From positions 62,001 to 126,000 of the forward strand of contig CANPUZ010000063.1 in NCBI GenBank assembly GCA_947579665.1: a stretch of 64,000 nucleotides of DNA, read 5' to 3'. The notes under the pieces are model-generated. The model saw nothing but the letters and a program-made list of their open reading frames with translations, had not been told where the DNA came from and ran no database searches. Shown here in pieces: positions 11,750-24,290 of the stretch (the stretch's first letter is position 1; every line of letters begins with the position of its first letter). The stretch is from Sympetrum striolatum. Taxonomy: Eukaryota > Arthropoda > Insecta > Odonata > Libellulidae. The position numbers and the translations under genes are program-made.

Positions 11750-14700
11750 AATTATTCGTTTTTCTTGCTTTTTTCGGTCAAATCTCGATAAAATAAGGAA
11801 AATTAAGGGAAAAAAGAGGATAAAAATTGATATTTCGCTAAAATTATTCGTTTTTCTTGCTTTTTTCGGTCAAATATCGATAAAATAAGGAAAATTAGGG
11901 GAAAAAAAGAGGAAAAAAATTGAAATTTCGCTAAAATTATTCGTTTTTCTTGCTTTTTTCGGTCAAATCTCGATAAAATAAGGAAAATTACGGAAAAAAA
12001 AGAGGAAAAAAATTGAAATTGCGCTAAAATTATTCGTCTTTCTTGCTTTTTTCGGTCAAATCTCGATAAAATAAGGAAAATTAAGGGAAAAAAAGAGGCA
12101 AAAAATTGAAATTTCGCTAAAGTTTTTCGTTTTTCTTGCTTTTTTCGGTCAAATCTCGATAAAATAAGGAAAATCAAGGGAAAAAAGATGATAAAAATTG
12201 ATATTTCGCTAAAATTATTCGTTTTTTTTTGCTTTAATTGGTAAATCTTAATAAAATAAGGAAAATTAAGGGAAAAAAACAGGAAAAAAATTGAAATTTC
12301 AATAAAATTATTCGTTTTTCTTGCTTTTTTCGGTCAAATCTCGATAAAATAAGGAAAATTAAGGGAAAAAAGAGGATAAAAATTGATATTTCGCTAAAAT
12401 TATTCGTTTTTGTTGCTTTTTTCGGTCAACTATCGATTAAATAAGGAAAATTAGGGGAAAAAAAGAGGAAAAAATTGAAATTTCGCTAAAATTATTCGTT
12501 TTTCTTGCTTTTTTCGGTCAAATCTCGATAAAATAAGGAAAATTAAGGGAAAAAAAGAGGATAAAAATTGATATTTCGACAAAATTATTCCTATTTCTTG
12601 CTTTTTTCGGTCAAATCTCGATAAAATAAGGAAAATCAAGGGAAAAAAGATGATAAAAATTGATATTTCGCTAAAATTATTCGTTTTTCTAGCTTTTTTC
12701 GGTTAAATCTCGATAAAATAAGGAAAATTAAGGGAAAAAAAAGAAGAAAAAATTTAAATTTCGCTATAATTATTCGTTTTCCTGCTTTTTTCGGTTAATC
12801 TCGATAAAATAAGGAAAATTAAGGGAAAAAAAGAGGATAAAAATTGAAATTTCGCTAAAATTATTCGTATTACTTGCTTTTTTCGGCCAAATCTCGATAA
12901 AATAAGGAAAATTAAAGGAAAAAAAGAGAAAAAAAATTGAAATTTTGCTAAAATTATTCGTTTTTCTTGCTTTTTTCGGTCAAATCTCGATAAAATAAGG
13001 AAAATTAAGGGAAAAAAATGGGAATAAAATTGAAATTTCGCTTTAGTTATTTTTTTTCTTGCTTTTTTCGGTCAAATCTCAATAAAATAAGGAAAATTAA
13101 GGGAAAAAAAGATGATAAAAATTGATATTTCGCTAAAATTATTCGTTTTTTTTGCTTTAATTGGTAAATCTTAATAAAATAAGGAAAATTAAGGGAAAAA
13201 AATAGGAAAAAAATTGAAATTTCAATAAAATTATTCGTTTTTCTTGCTTTTTTCGGTCAAATCTCGATAAAATAAGGAAAATTAAGGGAAAAAAAGAGGA
13301 TAAAAATTGATATTTCGCTAAAATTATTCGTTTTTTTTTGCTTTAATTGGTAAATCTTAATAAAATAAGGAAAATTAAGGGAAAAAAACAGGAAAAAAAT
13401 GGAAATTTCGCTAAAGTTATTCGTTTTTCTTGCTTTTTTCGGTCAAATCTCGATAAAATAAGGAAAATTAAGGGAAAAAAAGAGGACAAAAATTGATATT
13501 TCGACAAAAATTATTCGTTTTTCTTGCTTCTTTCGGTCAAATCTCGATAAAATAAGGAAAATCAAGGGAAAAAAGATGATAAAAATTGATATTTCGCTAA
13601 AATTATTCGTTTTTTTTGCTTTAATAAGTAAATCTTAATAAAATAAGGAAAATTAAGGGAAAAAAACAGGAAAAAAATTGAAATATCAATAAAATTATTC
13701 GTTTTTCTTGCTTTTTTCCGTCAAATCTCGATAAAATAAGGAAAATTAAGGGAAAAAAGAGGATAAAAATTGATATTTCGCTAAAATTATTCGCTTTTCT
13801 TGCTTCTTTCGGTCAACTATCGATTAAATAAGGAAAATTAGGGGAAAAAAAGAGGAAAAAAATTGAAATTTCGCTAAAATTATTCGTTTTTCTTGCTTTT
13901 TTCGGTCAAATCTCGATAAAATAAGGAAAATTAAGGGAAAAAAATTGGAAAAAAATTGAAATTTTGCTAAAATTATTCGTTTTTCTTGCTTTTTTCGGTC
14001 AAATCTCGATAAAATAAGGAAAATTAAGGGATAAAAATTGAAATTTCGATAAAATTATTCGTTTTTCTTGCTTTTTTCGGTCAAATCTCGATAAAATAAG
14101 GAAAATTAAGGGAAAAAAAGAGGAAAAATATTGAAATTTCGCTAATATTATTCGTTTTACTTGCTTTTTTCGGCCAAATCTCGATAAAATAAGGAAAATT
14201 TAGGGAAAAAAAGAGGAAAAAAATTGAAATTTCGCTAAAATTATTCGTCTTTCTTGCTTTTTTCGGTCAAATCTCGATAAAATAAGGAAAATTAAGGGAA
14301 AAAAAGAGGAAAAAAATTGAAATTTCGCTAAAGTTATTCGTTTTTCTTTGTTTTTTTCGGTCAAATCTCGATAAAATAAGGAAAATTAAGGGAAAAAAAG
14401 AGGATAAAAATTGATATTTCGCTATTATTATTTGTTTTTCTTGCTTTTTTCGGTCAAATCTTGATAACATAAGGAAAATCAAGGGAAAAAAGATGATAAA
14501 AATTGATATTTCGCTAAAATTATTCGTTTTTCTTGCTTTTATTGGTCAAATCTCGATAAAATAAGGAAAATTAAGGGAAAAAAACAGGAAAAAAATTGAA
14601 ATTTCGCTAAAATTATTCGTTTTTCTTGCTTTTTTCGGTCAAATCTCGATAAAATAAGGAAAATTAAGGGAAAAAAGAGGATAAAAATTGATATTTCGCT

Positions 14701-15670
14701 AAAATTATTCGTTTTTCTTGCTTTTTTCGGTCAAATATCGAAAAATAAGGAAAATTAGGGGAAAAAAAGAGGAAAAAAATAGAAATTTCGCTAAAATTAT
14801 TCGTTTTTCTTGCTTTTTTCGGTCAAATCTCGATAAAATAAGGAAAATTACGGGAAAAAAAGTGGAAAAAAATTGAAATTGCGCTAAAATTATTCGTCTT
14901 TCTTGCTTTTTTCGGTCAAATCTCGATAAAATAAGGAAAATTAAGGGAAAAAAAGAGGAAAAAAATTGAAATTTCGCTAAAGTTTTTCGTTTTTCTTTGT
15001 TTTTTTCGGTCAAATCTCGATAAAATAAGGAAAATTAAGGGAAAAAAGAGGATAAAAATTGATATTTCGCTAAAATTATTCGTTTTTCTTGCTTTTTTCG
15101 GTCAAATCTCGATAACATAAGGAAAATCAAGGGAAAAAAGATGATAAAAATTGATATTTCGCTAAAATTATTCGTTTTTCTTGCTTTTATTGGTCAAATC
15201 TCGATAAAATAAGGAAAATTAAGGGAAAAAAAGTGGAAAAAAATTGAAATTTCGCTAAAATTATTCGTTTTTCTTGCTTTTTTCGGTCAAATCTCGATAA
15301 AATAAGGAAAATTAAGGGAAAAGAAGAGGATAGAAATTGAAATTTCGATAAAATTATTCGTTTTTCTTGCTTTTTTCGGTCAAATCTCGATAAAATAAGG
15401 TAAATTAAGGGAAAAAAAGGAAAAAAAATAAAATTTCGCTAAAATAATTCGTTTTTCTTCCTTTTTTTGGTCAAATCTCGATAAAATAAGGAAAATTAAG
15501 GGAAAAGAAGAGGATAGAAATTGAAATTTCGATAAAATTGAAATTTCTTGCTTTTTTCGGTTAAATCTCGATTAATTACGGGAAAAAAAGAGGATAAAAA
15601 TTGAAATTTCGCTAAAATTATTCGTTTTTCTTGCTTTTTTCGGTCATATCTCAATAAACTAAGGAAAATT
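11750..15670. repeat. 3.95-kb higher-order unit A, copy 1
   Basis: First of two adjacent, nearly identical blocks. It holds about 42-43 monomers, many of distinct subtype: CTTTAATTGGTAAATC monomers, AAATTGCGC monomers, TTACTTGC/GGCC monomers and short 82-83-bp monomers. The same series follows in copy 2 at offset 3,958, falling stepwise to 3,954. The four single-base steps I located are all in A or T runs, near 12,222, 12,735, 13,331 and 13,385. The only substitutions I noticed are a C/T change near 15,918 and a G/T change near 13,946. Confidence 0.9.
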
Positions 15671-18600
15671 AAGGGAAAAAAGAGGATAAAAATTGATATT
15701 TCGCTAAAATTATTCGTTTTTCTTGCTTTTTTCGGTCAAATCTCGATAAAATAAGGAAAATTAAGGGAAAAAAGAGGATAAAAATTGATATTTCGCTAAA
15801 ATTATTCGTTTTTCTTGCTTTTTTCGGTCAAATATCGATAAAATAAGGAAAATTAGGGGAAAAAAAGAGGAAAAAAATTGAAATTTCGCTAAAATTATTC
15901 GTTTTTCTTGCTTTTTTTGGTCAAATCTCGATAAAATAAGGAAAATTACGGAAAAAAAAGAGGAAAAAAATTGAAATTGCGCTAAAATTATTCGTCTTTC
16001 TTGCTTTTTTCGGTCAAATCTCGATAAAATAAGGAAAATTAAGGGAAAAAAAGAGGCAAAAAATTGAAATTTCGCTAAAGTTTTTCGTTTTTCTTGCTTT
16101 TTTCGGTCAAATCTCGATAAAATAAGGAAAATCAAGGGAAAAAAGATGATAAAAATTGATATTTCGCTAAAATTATTCGTTTTTTTTGCTTTAATTGGTA
16201 AATCTTAATAAAATAAGGAAAATTAAGGGAAAAAAACAGGAAAAAAATTGAAATTTCAATAAAATTATTCGTTTTTCTTGCTTTTTTCGGTCAAATCTCG
16301 ATAAAATAAGGAAAATTAAGGGAAAAAAGAGGATAAAAATTGATATTTCGCTAAAATTATTCGTTTTTGTTGCTTTTTTCGGTCAACTATCGATTAAATA
16401 AGGAAAATTAGGGGAAAAAAAGAGGAAAAAATTGAAATTTCGCTAAAATTATTCGTTTTTCTTGCTTTTTTCGGTCAAATCTCGATAAAATAAGGAAAAT
16501 TAAGGGAAAAAAAGAGGATAAAAATTGATATTTCGACAAAATTATTCCTATTTCTTGCTTTTTTCGGTCAAATCTCGATAAAATAAGGAAAATCAAGGGA
16601 AAAAAGATGATAAAAATTGATATTTCGCTAAAATTATTCGTTTTTCTAGCTTTTTTCGGTTAAATCTCGATAAAATAAGGAAAATTAAGGGAAAAAAAGA
16701 AGAAAAAATTTAAATTTCGCTATAATTATTCGTTTTCCTGCTTTTTTCGGTTAATCTCGATAAAATAAGGAAAATTAAGGGAAAAAAAGAGGATAAAAAT
16801 TGAAATTTCGCTAAAATTATTCGTATTACTTGCTTTTTTCGGCCAAATCTCGATAAAATAAGGAAAATTAAAGGAAAAAAAGAGAAAAAAAATTGAAATT
16901 TTGCTAAAATTATTCGTTTTTCTTGCTTTTTTCGGTCAAATCTCGATAAAATAAGGAAAATTAAGGGAAAAAAATGGGAATAAAATTGAAATTTCGCTTT
17001 AGTTATTTTTTTTCTTGCTTTTTTCGGTCAAATCTCAATAAAATAAGGAAAATTAAGGGAAAAAAAGATGATAAAAATTGATATTTCGCTAAAATTATTC
17101 GTTTTTTTTGCTTTAATTGGTAAATCTTAATAAAATAAGGAAAATTAAGGGAAAAAAATAGGAAAAAAATTGAAATTTCAATAAAATTATTCGTTTTTCT
17201 TGCTTTTTTCGGTCAAATCTCGATAAAATAAGGAAAATTAAGGGAAAAAAAGAGGATAAAAATTGATATTTCGCTAAAATTATTCGTTTTTTTTGCTTTA
17301 ATTGGTAAATCTTAATAAAATAAGGAAAATTAAGGGAAAAAACAGGAAAAAAATGGAAATTTCGCTAAAGTTATTCGTTTTTCTTGCTTTTTTCGGTCAA
17401 ATCTCGATAAAATAAGGAAAATTAAGGGAAAAAAAGAGGACAAAAATTGATATTTCGACAAAAATTATTCGTTTTTCTTGCTTCTTTCGGTCAAATCTCG
17501 ATAAAATAAGGAAAATCAAGGGAAAAAAGATGATAAAAATTGATATTTCGCTAAAATTATTCGTTTTTTTTGCTTTAATAAGTAAATCTTAATAAAATAA
17601 GGAAAATTAAGGGAAAAAAACAGGAAAAAAATTGAAATATCAATAAAATTATTCGTTTTTCTTGCTTTTTTCCGTCAAATCTCGATAAAATAAGGAAAAT
17701 TAAGGGAAAAAAGAGGATAAAAATTGATATTTCGCTAAAATTATTCGCTTTTCTTGCTTCTTTCGGTCAACTATCGATTAAATAAGGAAAATTAGGGGAA
17801 AAAAAGAGGAAAAAAATTGAAATTTCGCTAAAATTATTCGTTTTTCTTGCTTTTTTCGGTCAAATCTCGATAAAATAAGGAAAATTAAGGGAAAAAAAGT
17901 GGAAAAAAATTGAAATTTTGCTAAAATTATTCGTTTTTCTTGCTTTTTTCGGTCAAATCTCGATAAAATAAGGAAAATTAAGGGATAAAAATTGAAATTT
18001 CGATAAAATTATTCGTTTTTCTTGCTTTTTTCGGTCAAATCTCGATAAAATAAGGAAAATTAAGGGAAAAAAAGAGGAAAAATATTGAAATTTCGCTAAT
18101 ATTATTCGTTTTACTTGCTTTTTTCGGCCAAATCTCGATAAAATAAGGAAAATTTAGGGAAAAAAAGAGGAAAAAAATTGAAATTTCGCTAAAATTATTC
18201 GTCTTTCTTGCTTTTTTCGGTCAAATCTCGATAAAATAAGGAAAATTAAGGGAAAAAAAGAGGAAAAAAATTGAAATTTCGCTAAAGTTATTCGTTTTTC
18301 TTTGTTTTTTTCGGTCAAATCTCGATAAAATAAGGAAAATTAAGGGAAAAAAAGAGGATAAAAATTGATATTTCGCTATTATTATTTGTTTTTCTTGCTT
18401 TTTTCGGTCAAATCTTGATAACATAAGGAAAATCAAGGGAAAAAAGATGATAAAAATTGATATTTCGCTAAAATTATTCGTTTTTCTTGCTTTTATTGGT
18501 CAAATCTCGATAAAATAAGGAAAATTAAGGGAAAAAAACAGGAAAAAAATTGAAATTTCGCTAAAATTATTCGTTTTTCTTGCTTTTTTCGGTCAAATCT

Positions 18601-19620
18601 CGATAAAATAAGGAAAATTAAGGGAAAAAAGAGGATAAAAATTGATATTTCGCTAAAATTATTCGTTTTTCTTGCTTTTTTCGGTCAAATATCGAAAAAT
18701 AAGGAAAATTAGGGGAAAAAAAGAGGAAAAAAATAGAAATTTCGCTAAAATTATTCGTTTTTCTTGCTTTTTTCGGTCAAATCTCGATAAAATAAGGAAA
18801 ATTACGGGAAAAAAAGTGGAAAAAAATTGAAATTGCGCTAAAATTATTCGTCTTTCTTGCTTTTTTCGGTCAAATCTCGATAAAATAAGGAAAATTAAGG
18901 GAAAAAAAGAGGAAAAAAATTGAAATTTCGCTAAAGTTTTTCGTTTTTCTTTGTTTTTTTCGGTCAAATCTCGATAAAATAAGGAAAATTAAGGGAAAAA
19001 AGAGGATAAAAATTGATATTTCGCTAAAATTATTCGTTTTTCTTGCTTTTTTCGGTCAAATCTCGATAACATAAGGAAAATCAAGGGAAAAAAGATGATA
19101 AAAATTGATATTTCGCTAAAATTATTCGTTTTTCTTGCTTTTATTGGTCAAATCTCGATAAAATAAGGAAAATTAAGGGAAAAAAAGTGGAAAAAAATTG
19201 AAATTTCGCTAAAATTATTCGTTTTTCTTGCTTTTTTCGGTCAAATCTCGATAAAATAAGGAAAATTAAGGGAAAAGAAGAGGATAGAAATTGAAATTTC
19301 GATAAAATTATTCGTTTTTCTTGCTTTTTTCGGTCAAATCTCGATAAAATAAGGTAAATTAAGGGAAAAAAAGGAAAAAAAATAAAATTTCGCTAAAATA
19401 ATTCGTTTTTCTTCCTTTTTTTGGTCAAATCTCGATAAAATAAGGAAAATTAAGGGAAAAGAAGAGGATAGAAATTGAAATTTCGATAAAATTGAAATTT
19501 CTTGCTTTTTTCGGTTAAATCTCGATTAATTACGGGAAAAAAAGAGGATAAAAATTGAAATTTCGCTAAAATTATTCGTTTTTCTTGCTTTTTTCGGTCA
19601 TATCTCAATAAACTAAGGAA
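15671..19620. repeat. 3.95-kb higher-order unit A, copy 2
   Basis: Tandem copy of the preceding block. The junction lies at about 15,660-15,760: the CAATAAACTAAGG monomer, which in copy 2 leads into block B, leads here straight back into the start of unit A. At the distal end (about 19,620) the sequence passes into block B copy 2. The arrangement B-A-A-B with almost no divergence between the A copies fits a recent unequal exchange. Confidence 0.9.
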
Positions 19621-20695
19621 AATTAAGGGAAAAAAAGAGGAAAAAATTTGAAATTTCGCTAAAATTATTCGTTTTTCTTGCTTTTTGCGGTCAAATCTCG
19701 ATTATATAAGGAAAGTCAAGGGAAAAAAGATGATAAAAATTGAAATTTCGATGAAATTATTCGTTTTTCTTGATTTTTTCGGTCAAATCTCGACAAAATA
19801 AGGAAAATCAAGGGAAAAAAGATGATAAAAATTGATATTTCGCTAAAATTATTCGTTTTTCTTGCATTTTTCGGTCAAATCTCGATAAAATGAGGAAAAT
19901 TAGGGGAAAAAAAGAGGAAAAAATTTAAACTTCGCTAAAATTATTCGTTTTTCTTGCTTTTTTCGGACAAATCTCGATAAAATAAGGAAAATTAAGGGAA
20001 AAAAGAGGATTAAAATTATTCGTTTTTCTTGCTTTTTCGGTCAAATCTCGATTAAATAAGGAAAATTAAGGGGAAAAAAGTGGTAAAAAATTGAAATTTC
20101 GCTAAAATTATTCGTTTTTCTTGCTTTTTTCGGTCAAATCTCGATAAAATAAGGAAAATTAAGGGATAAAAATTGAAATTTCGATAAAATTATTCGTTTT
20201 TCTTGCTTTTTTCGGTCAAATCTCGATAAAATAAGGAAAATTAAGGGAAAAAAAGAGGAAAAATATTGAAATTTCGCTAATATTATTCGTTTTACTTGCT
20301 TTTTTAGGCCAAATCTCGATAAAATAAGGAAAATTAAGGGAAAAAAAGAGGAAAAAAATTGAAATTTCGCTAAAATTATTCGTCTTCCTTGCTTTTTTCG
20401 GTCAAATCTCAATAAAATAAGGAAAATTAAGGGAAAAAAAGAGGAAAAAAATTGAAATTTCGCTAAAGTTATTCGTTTTTCTTTGTTATTTTCGGTCAAA
20501 TCTCGATAAAATAAGGAAAATTAAGGGAAAAAAAGAGGATAAAAATTGATATTTCGCTAAAATTATTCGTTTTTCTTGCTTTTTTCGGTCAAATCTCGAT
20601 AACATAAGGAAAATCAAGGGAAAAAAGTTGATAAAAATTGATATTTCGCTAAAATTATTCAATTTTCTTGCTTTTATTGGTCAAATCTCGATAAA
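19610..20695. repeat. Flanking block B, copy 2 (~1.1 kb)
   Basis: It matches 10,610-11,700 at offset about 8,996. Order is preserved, including the 74-bp monomer near 20,010 and the 82-bp monomer near 20,162. It runs into unit C, whose first several monomers also resemble the start of unit A, so A and C share an ancestor at their proximal ends. Confidence 0.8.
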
Positions 20696-23600
20696 ATAAG
20701 GAAAATTAAGGGAAAAAAACAGGAAATAAATTGAAATTTCGCTAAAAATATTCGTTTTTCTTGCCTTTTTCGGTCAAATCTCGATAAAATAAGGCAAATT
20801 TAGGGAAAAAAGAGGATAAAAATTGATATTTCGCTAAAATTATTCGTTTTTCTTGCTTTTTTCGGTCAAATCTCGATAAAATAAGGAATATTAGGGGAAA
20901 AAAAGAGGAAAAAAATTGAAATTTCGCTAAAATTATTCGTTTTTCTTGCTTTTTTCGGTCAAATCTCGATAAAATAAGGAAAATTACGGGAAAAAAAGAG
21001 GAAAAAAATTGAAATTGCGCTAAAATTATTCGTCTTTCTTGCTTTTTTCGGTCAAATCTCGATAAAATAAGGAAAATTAAGGGAAAAAAAAAGGAAAAAA
21101 ATTGAAATTTCGCTAATGTTTTTCGTTTTTCTTGCTTTTTTCGGTCAAATCTCGATAAAATAAGGAAAATCAAGGGAAAAAAGATGATAAAAATTGATAT
21201 TTCGCTAAAATTATTCGTTTTTTTTTGCTTTAATTGGTAAATCTTAATAAAATAAGGAAAATTAAGGGAAAAAAACAGGAAAAAAATTGAAATTTCAATA
21301 AAATTATTCGTTTTTCTTGCTTTTTTCGGTCAAATCTCGATAAAATAAGGAAAATTAAGGGAAAAAAGAGGATAAAAATTGATATTTCGCTAAAATTATT
21401 CGTTTTTGTTGCTTTTTTCGGTCAACTATCGATTAAATAAGGAAAATTAGGGGAAAAAAAGAGGAAAAAAATTGAAATTGCGCTAAAATTGTTCGTCTTT
21501 CTTGCTTTTTTCGGTCAAATCTCGATAAAATAAGGAAAATTAAGGGAAACAAAGAGGAAAAAATTGAAATTTCGCTAAAGTTTTTCGTTTTTCTTGCTTT
21601 TTTCGGTCAAATCTCGATAAAATAAGGAAAATCAAGGGAAAAAAATTGATAAAAATTGATATTTCGCTAAAATTATTCGTTTTTTTTTGCTTTAATTGGT
21701 AAATCTTAATAAAATAAGGAAAATTAAGGGAAAAAAACAGGAAAAAAATTGAAATTTCAATAAAATTATTCGTTTTTCTTGCTTTTTTCGGTCAAATCTC
21801 GATAAAATAAGGAAAATCAAGGGAAAAAAGATGATAAAAATTGATATTTCGCTAAAATGTTTCGTTTTTCTAGCTTTTTTCGGTCAAATCTCGATAAAAT
21901 AAGGAAAATTAAGGGAAAAAAAGAAGAAAAAATTTAAATTTCGCTATAATTATTCGTTTTTCTTGCTTTTTTCGGTCAAATCTCGATAAAATAAGGAAAA
22001 TTAAGGGAAAAAAAGGGGAAAAAAATTGAAATTTCAATAAAATTATTCGTTTTTCTTGCTTTTTTCGGTCAAATCTCCATAAAATAAGGAAAATTAAGGG
22101 AAAAAAAGGGATAAAAATTGATATTTCGCTAAAATTATTCGTTTTTTTTGCTTTAATTGGTAAATCTTAATAAAATAAGGAAAATTAAGGGAAAAAAACA
22201 GGAAAAAAATTGAAATTTTGCTAAAGTTATTCGTTTTTCTTGCTTTTTTCGGTCAAATCTCGATAAAATAAGGAAAATTAAGGGAAAAAAAGAGGATAAA
22301 AATTGATATTTCGACAAAAATTATTCGTTTTTCTTGCTTTTTTCGGTCAAATCTCGATAAAATAAGGAAAATCAAGGGAAAAAAGATGATAAAAATTGAT
22401 ATTTCGCTAAAATTATTCGTTTTTTTTGCTTTAATTGGTAAATCTTAATAAAATAAGGAAAATTAAGGGAAAAAAGAGGATAAAAATTGAAATTTCAATA
22501 AAATTATTCGTTTTTCTTGCTTTTTTCGGTCAAATCTCGATAAAATAAGGAAAATTAAGGGAAAAAAGAGGATAAAAATTGATATTTCGCTAAAATTATT
22601 CGTTTTTCTTGCTTCTTTCGGTCAACTATCGATTAAATAAGGAAAATTAGGGGAAAAAAAGAGGAAAAAAATTGAAATTTCGCTAAAATTATTCGTTTTT
22701 CTTGCTTTTTTCGGTCAAATCTCGATAAAATAAGGAAAATTAAGGGAAAAAAAGTGGAAAAAAATTGAAATTTCGCTAAAATTATTCGTTTTTCTCGCTT
22801 TTTTCGGTCAAATCACGATAAAATAAGGAAAATTAAGTGATAAAAATTGAAATTTCGATAAAATTATTCGTTTTTCTTGCTTTTTTCGGTCAAATCTCGA
22901 TAAAATAAGGAAAATTAAGGGAAAAAAAGAGGAAAAATATTGAAATTTCGCTAATATTATTCGTTTTACTTGCTTTTTTCGGCCAAATCTCGATAAAATA
23001 AGGAAAATTAAGGGAAAAAAAGAGGAAAAAAATTGAAATTTCGCTAAAGTTATTCGTTTTTCTTTGTTTTTTTCGGTCAAATCTCGATAAAATAAGGAAA
23101 ATTAAGGGAAAAAAAGAGGATAAAAATTGATATTTCGCTAAAATTATTCGTTTTTCTTGCTTTTTTCGGTCAAATCTCGATAACATAAGGAAAATCATGG
23201 GAAAAAAGATGATAAAAATTGATATTTCGCTAAAATTATTCGTTTTTCTTGCTTTTATTGGTCAAATCTCGATAAAATAAGGAAAATTAAGGGAAAAAAA
23301 ACAGGAAAAAATTGAAATTTCGCTAAAATTATTCGTTTTTCTTGCTTTTTTCGGTCAAATCTCGATAAAATAAAGAAAAATTAAGGGAAAAAAGAGGATA
23401 AAAATTGATATTTCGCTAAAATTATTTGTTTTTCTTGCTTTTTTCGGTCAAATATCGATAAAATAAGGAAAATTAGGGGAAAAAAATAGGAAAAAAATTG
23501 AAATTTCGCTAAAATTATTCGTTTTTCTTGCTTTTTTCGGTCAAATCTCGATAAAATAAGGAAAATTACGGGAAAAAAAGAGGAAAAAAATTGAAATTGC

Positions 23601-24290
23601 GCTAAAATAATTCGTCTTTTTTGCTTTTTTCGGTCAAATCTCGATAAAATAAGGAAAATTAAGGGAAAAAAAGAGGAAAAAAATTGAAATTTCGCTAAAG
23701 TTTTTCGTTTTTCTTTGTTTTTTTCGGTCAAATCTCGATAAAATAAGGAAAATTAAGGGAAAAAAAGAGGATAAAAATTGATATTTCGCTAAAATTATTC
23801 GTTTTTCTTGCTTTTTTCGGTCAAATCTCGATAACATAAGGAAAATCAAGGGAAAAAAGATGATAAAAATTGATATTTCGCTAAAATTATTCGTTTTTCT
23901 TGCTTTTATTGGTCAAATCTCGATAAAATAAGGAAAATTAAGGGAAAAAAACAGGAAAAAAATTGAAATTTCGCTAAAATTATTCGTTTTTCTTGCTTTT
24001 TTCGGTCAAATCTCGAGAAAATTAGGAAAATTAAGGGAAAAAAGAGGATAAAAAATGATATTTCGCTAAAATTATTCGTTTTTCTTGCTTTTTTCGGTCA
24101 AATATCGATAAAATAAGGAAAATTAGGGGAAAAAAAGAGGAAAAAAATTGAAATTTCGCTAAAATTTTTCGTTTTTCTTGCTTTTTTCGGTCAAATCTCG
24201 ATAAAATAAGGAAAATTACGGGAAAAAAAGAGGAAAAAAATTGAAATTTCGCTAAAGTTATTCGTTTTTCTTGCTTTTTTCGGTCAAATC
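20595..24290. repeat. 3.7-kb higher-order unit C, copy 1
   Basis: First of two adjacent copies. Offset to copy 2 is 3,695 at TTCAATTTTCTTGC (20,657 and 24,352) and at AAGGCAAATTTAGGG (20,791 and 24,486). It is 3,691 at the rare AATCACGATA (22,811 and 26,502), then 3,784 at TAAAGAAAAATTAAGGG (23,371 and 27,155). The jump of 93 bp is exactly one monomer missing here at about 22,920-23,080. The missing monomer is the one carrying TCGTCTTTC. Confidence 0.9.
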
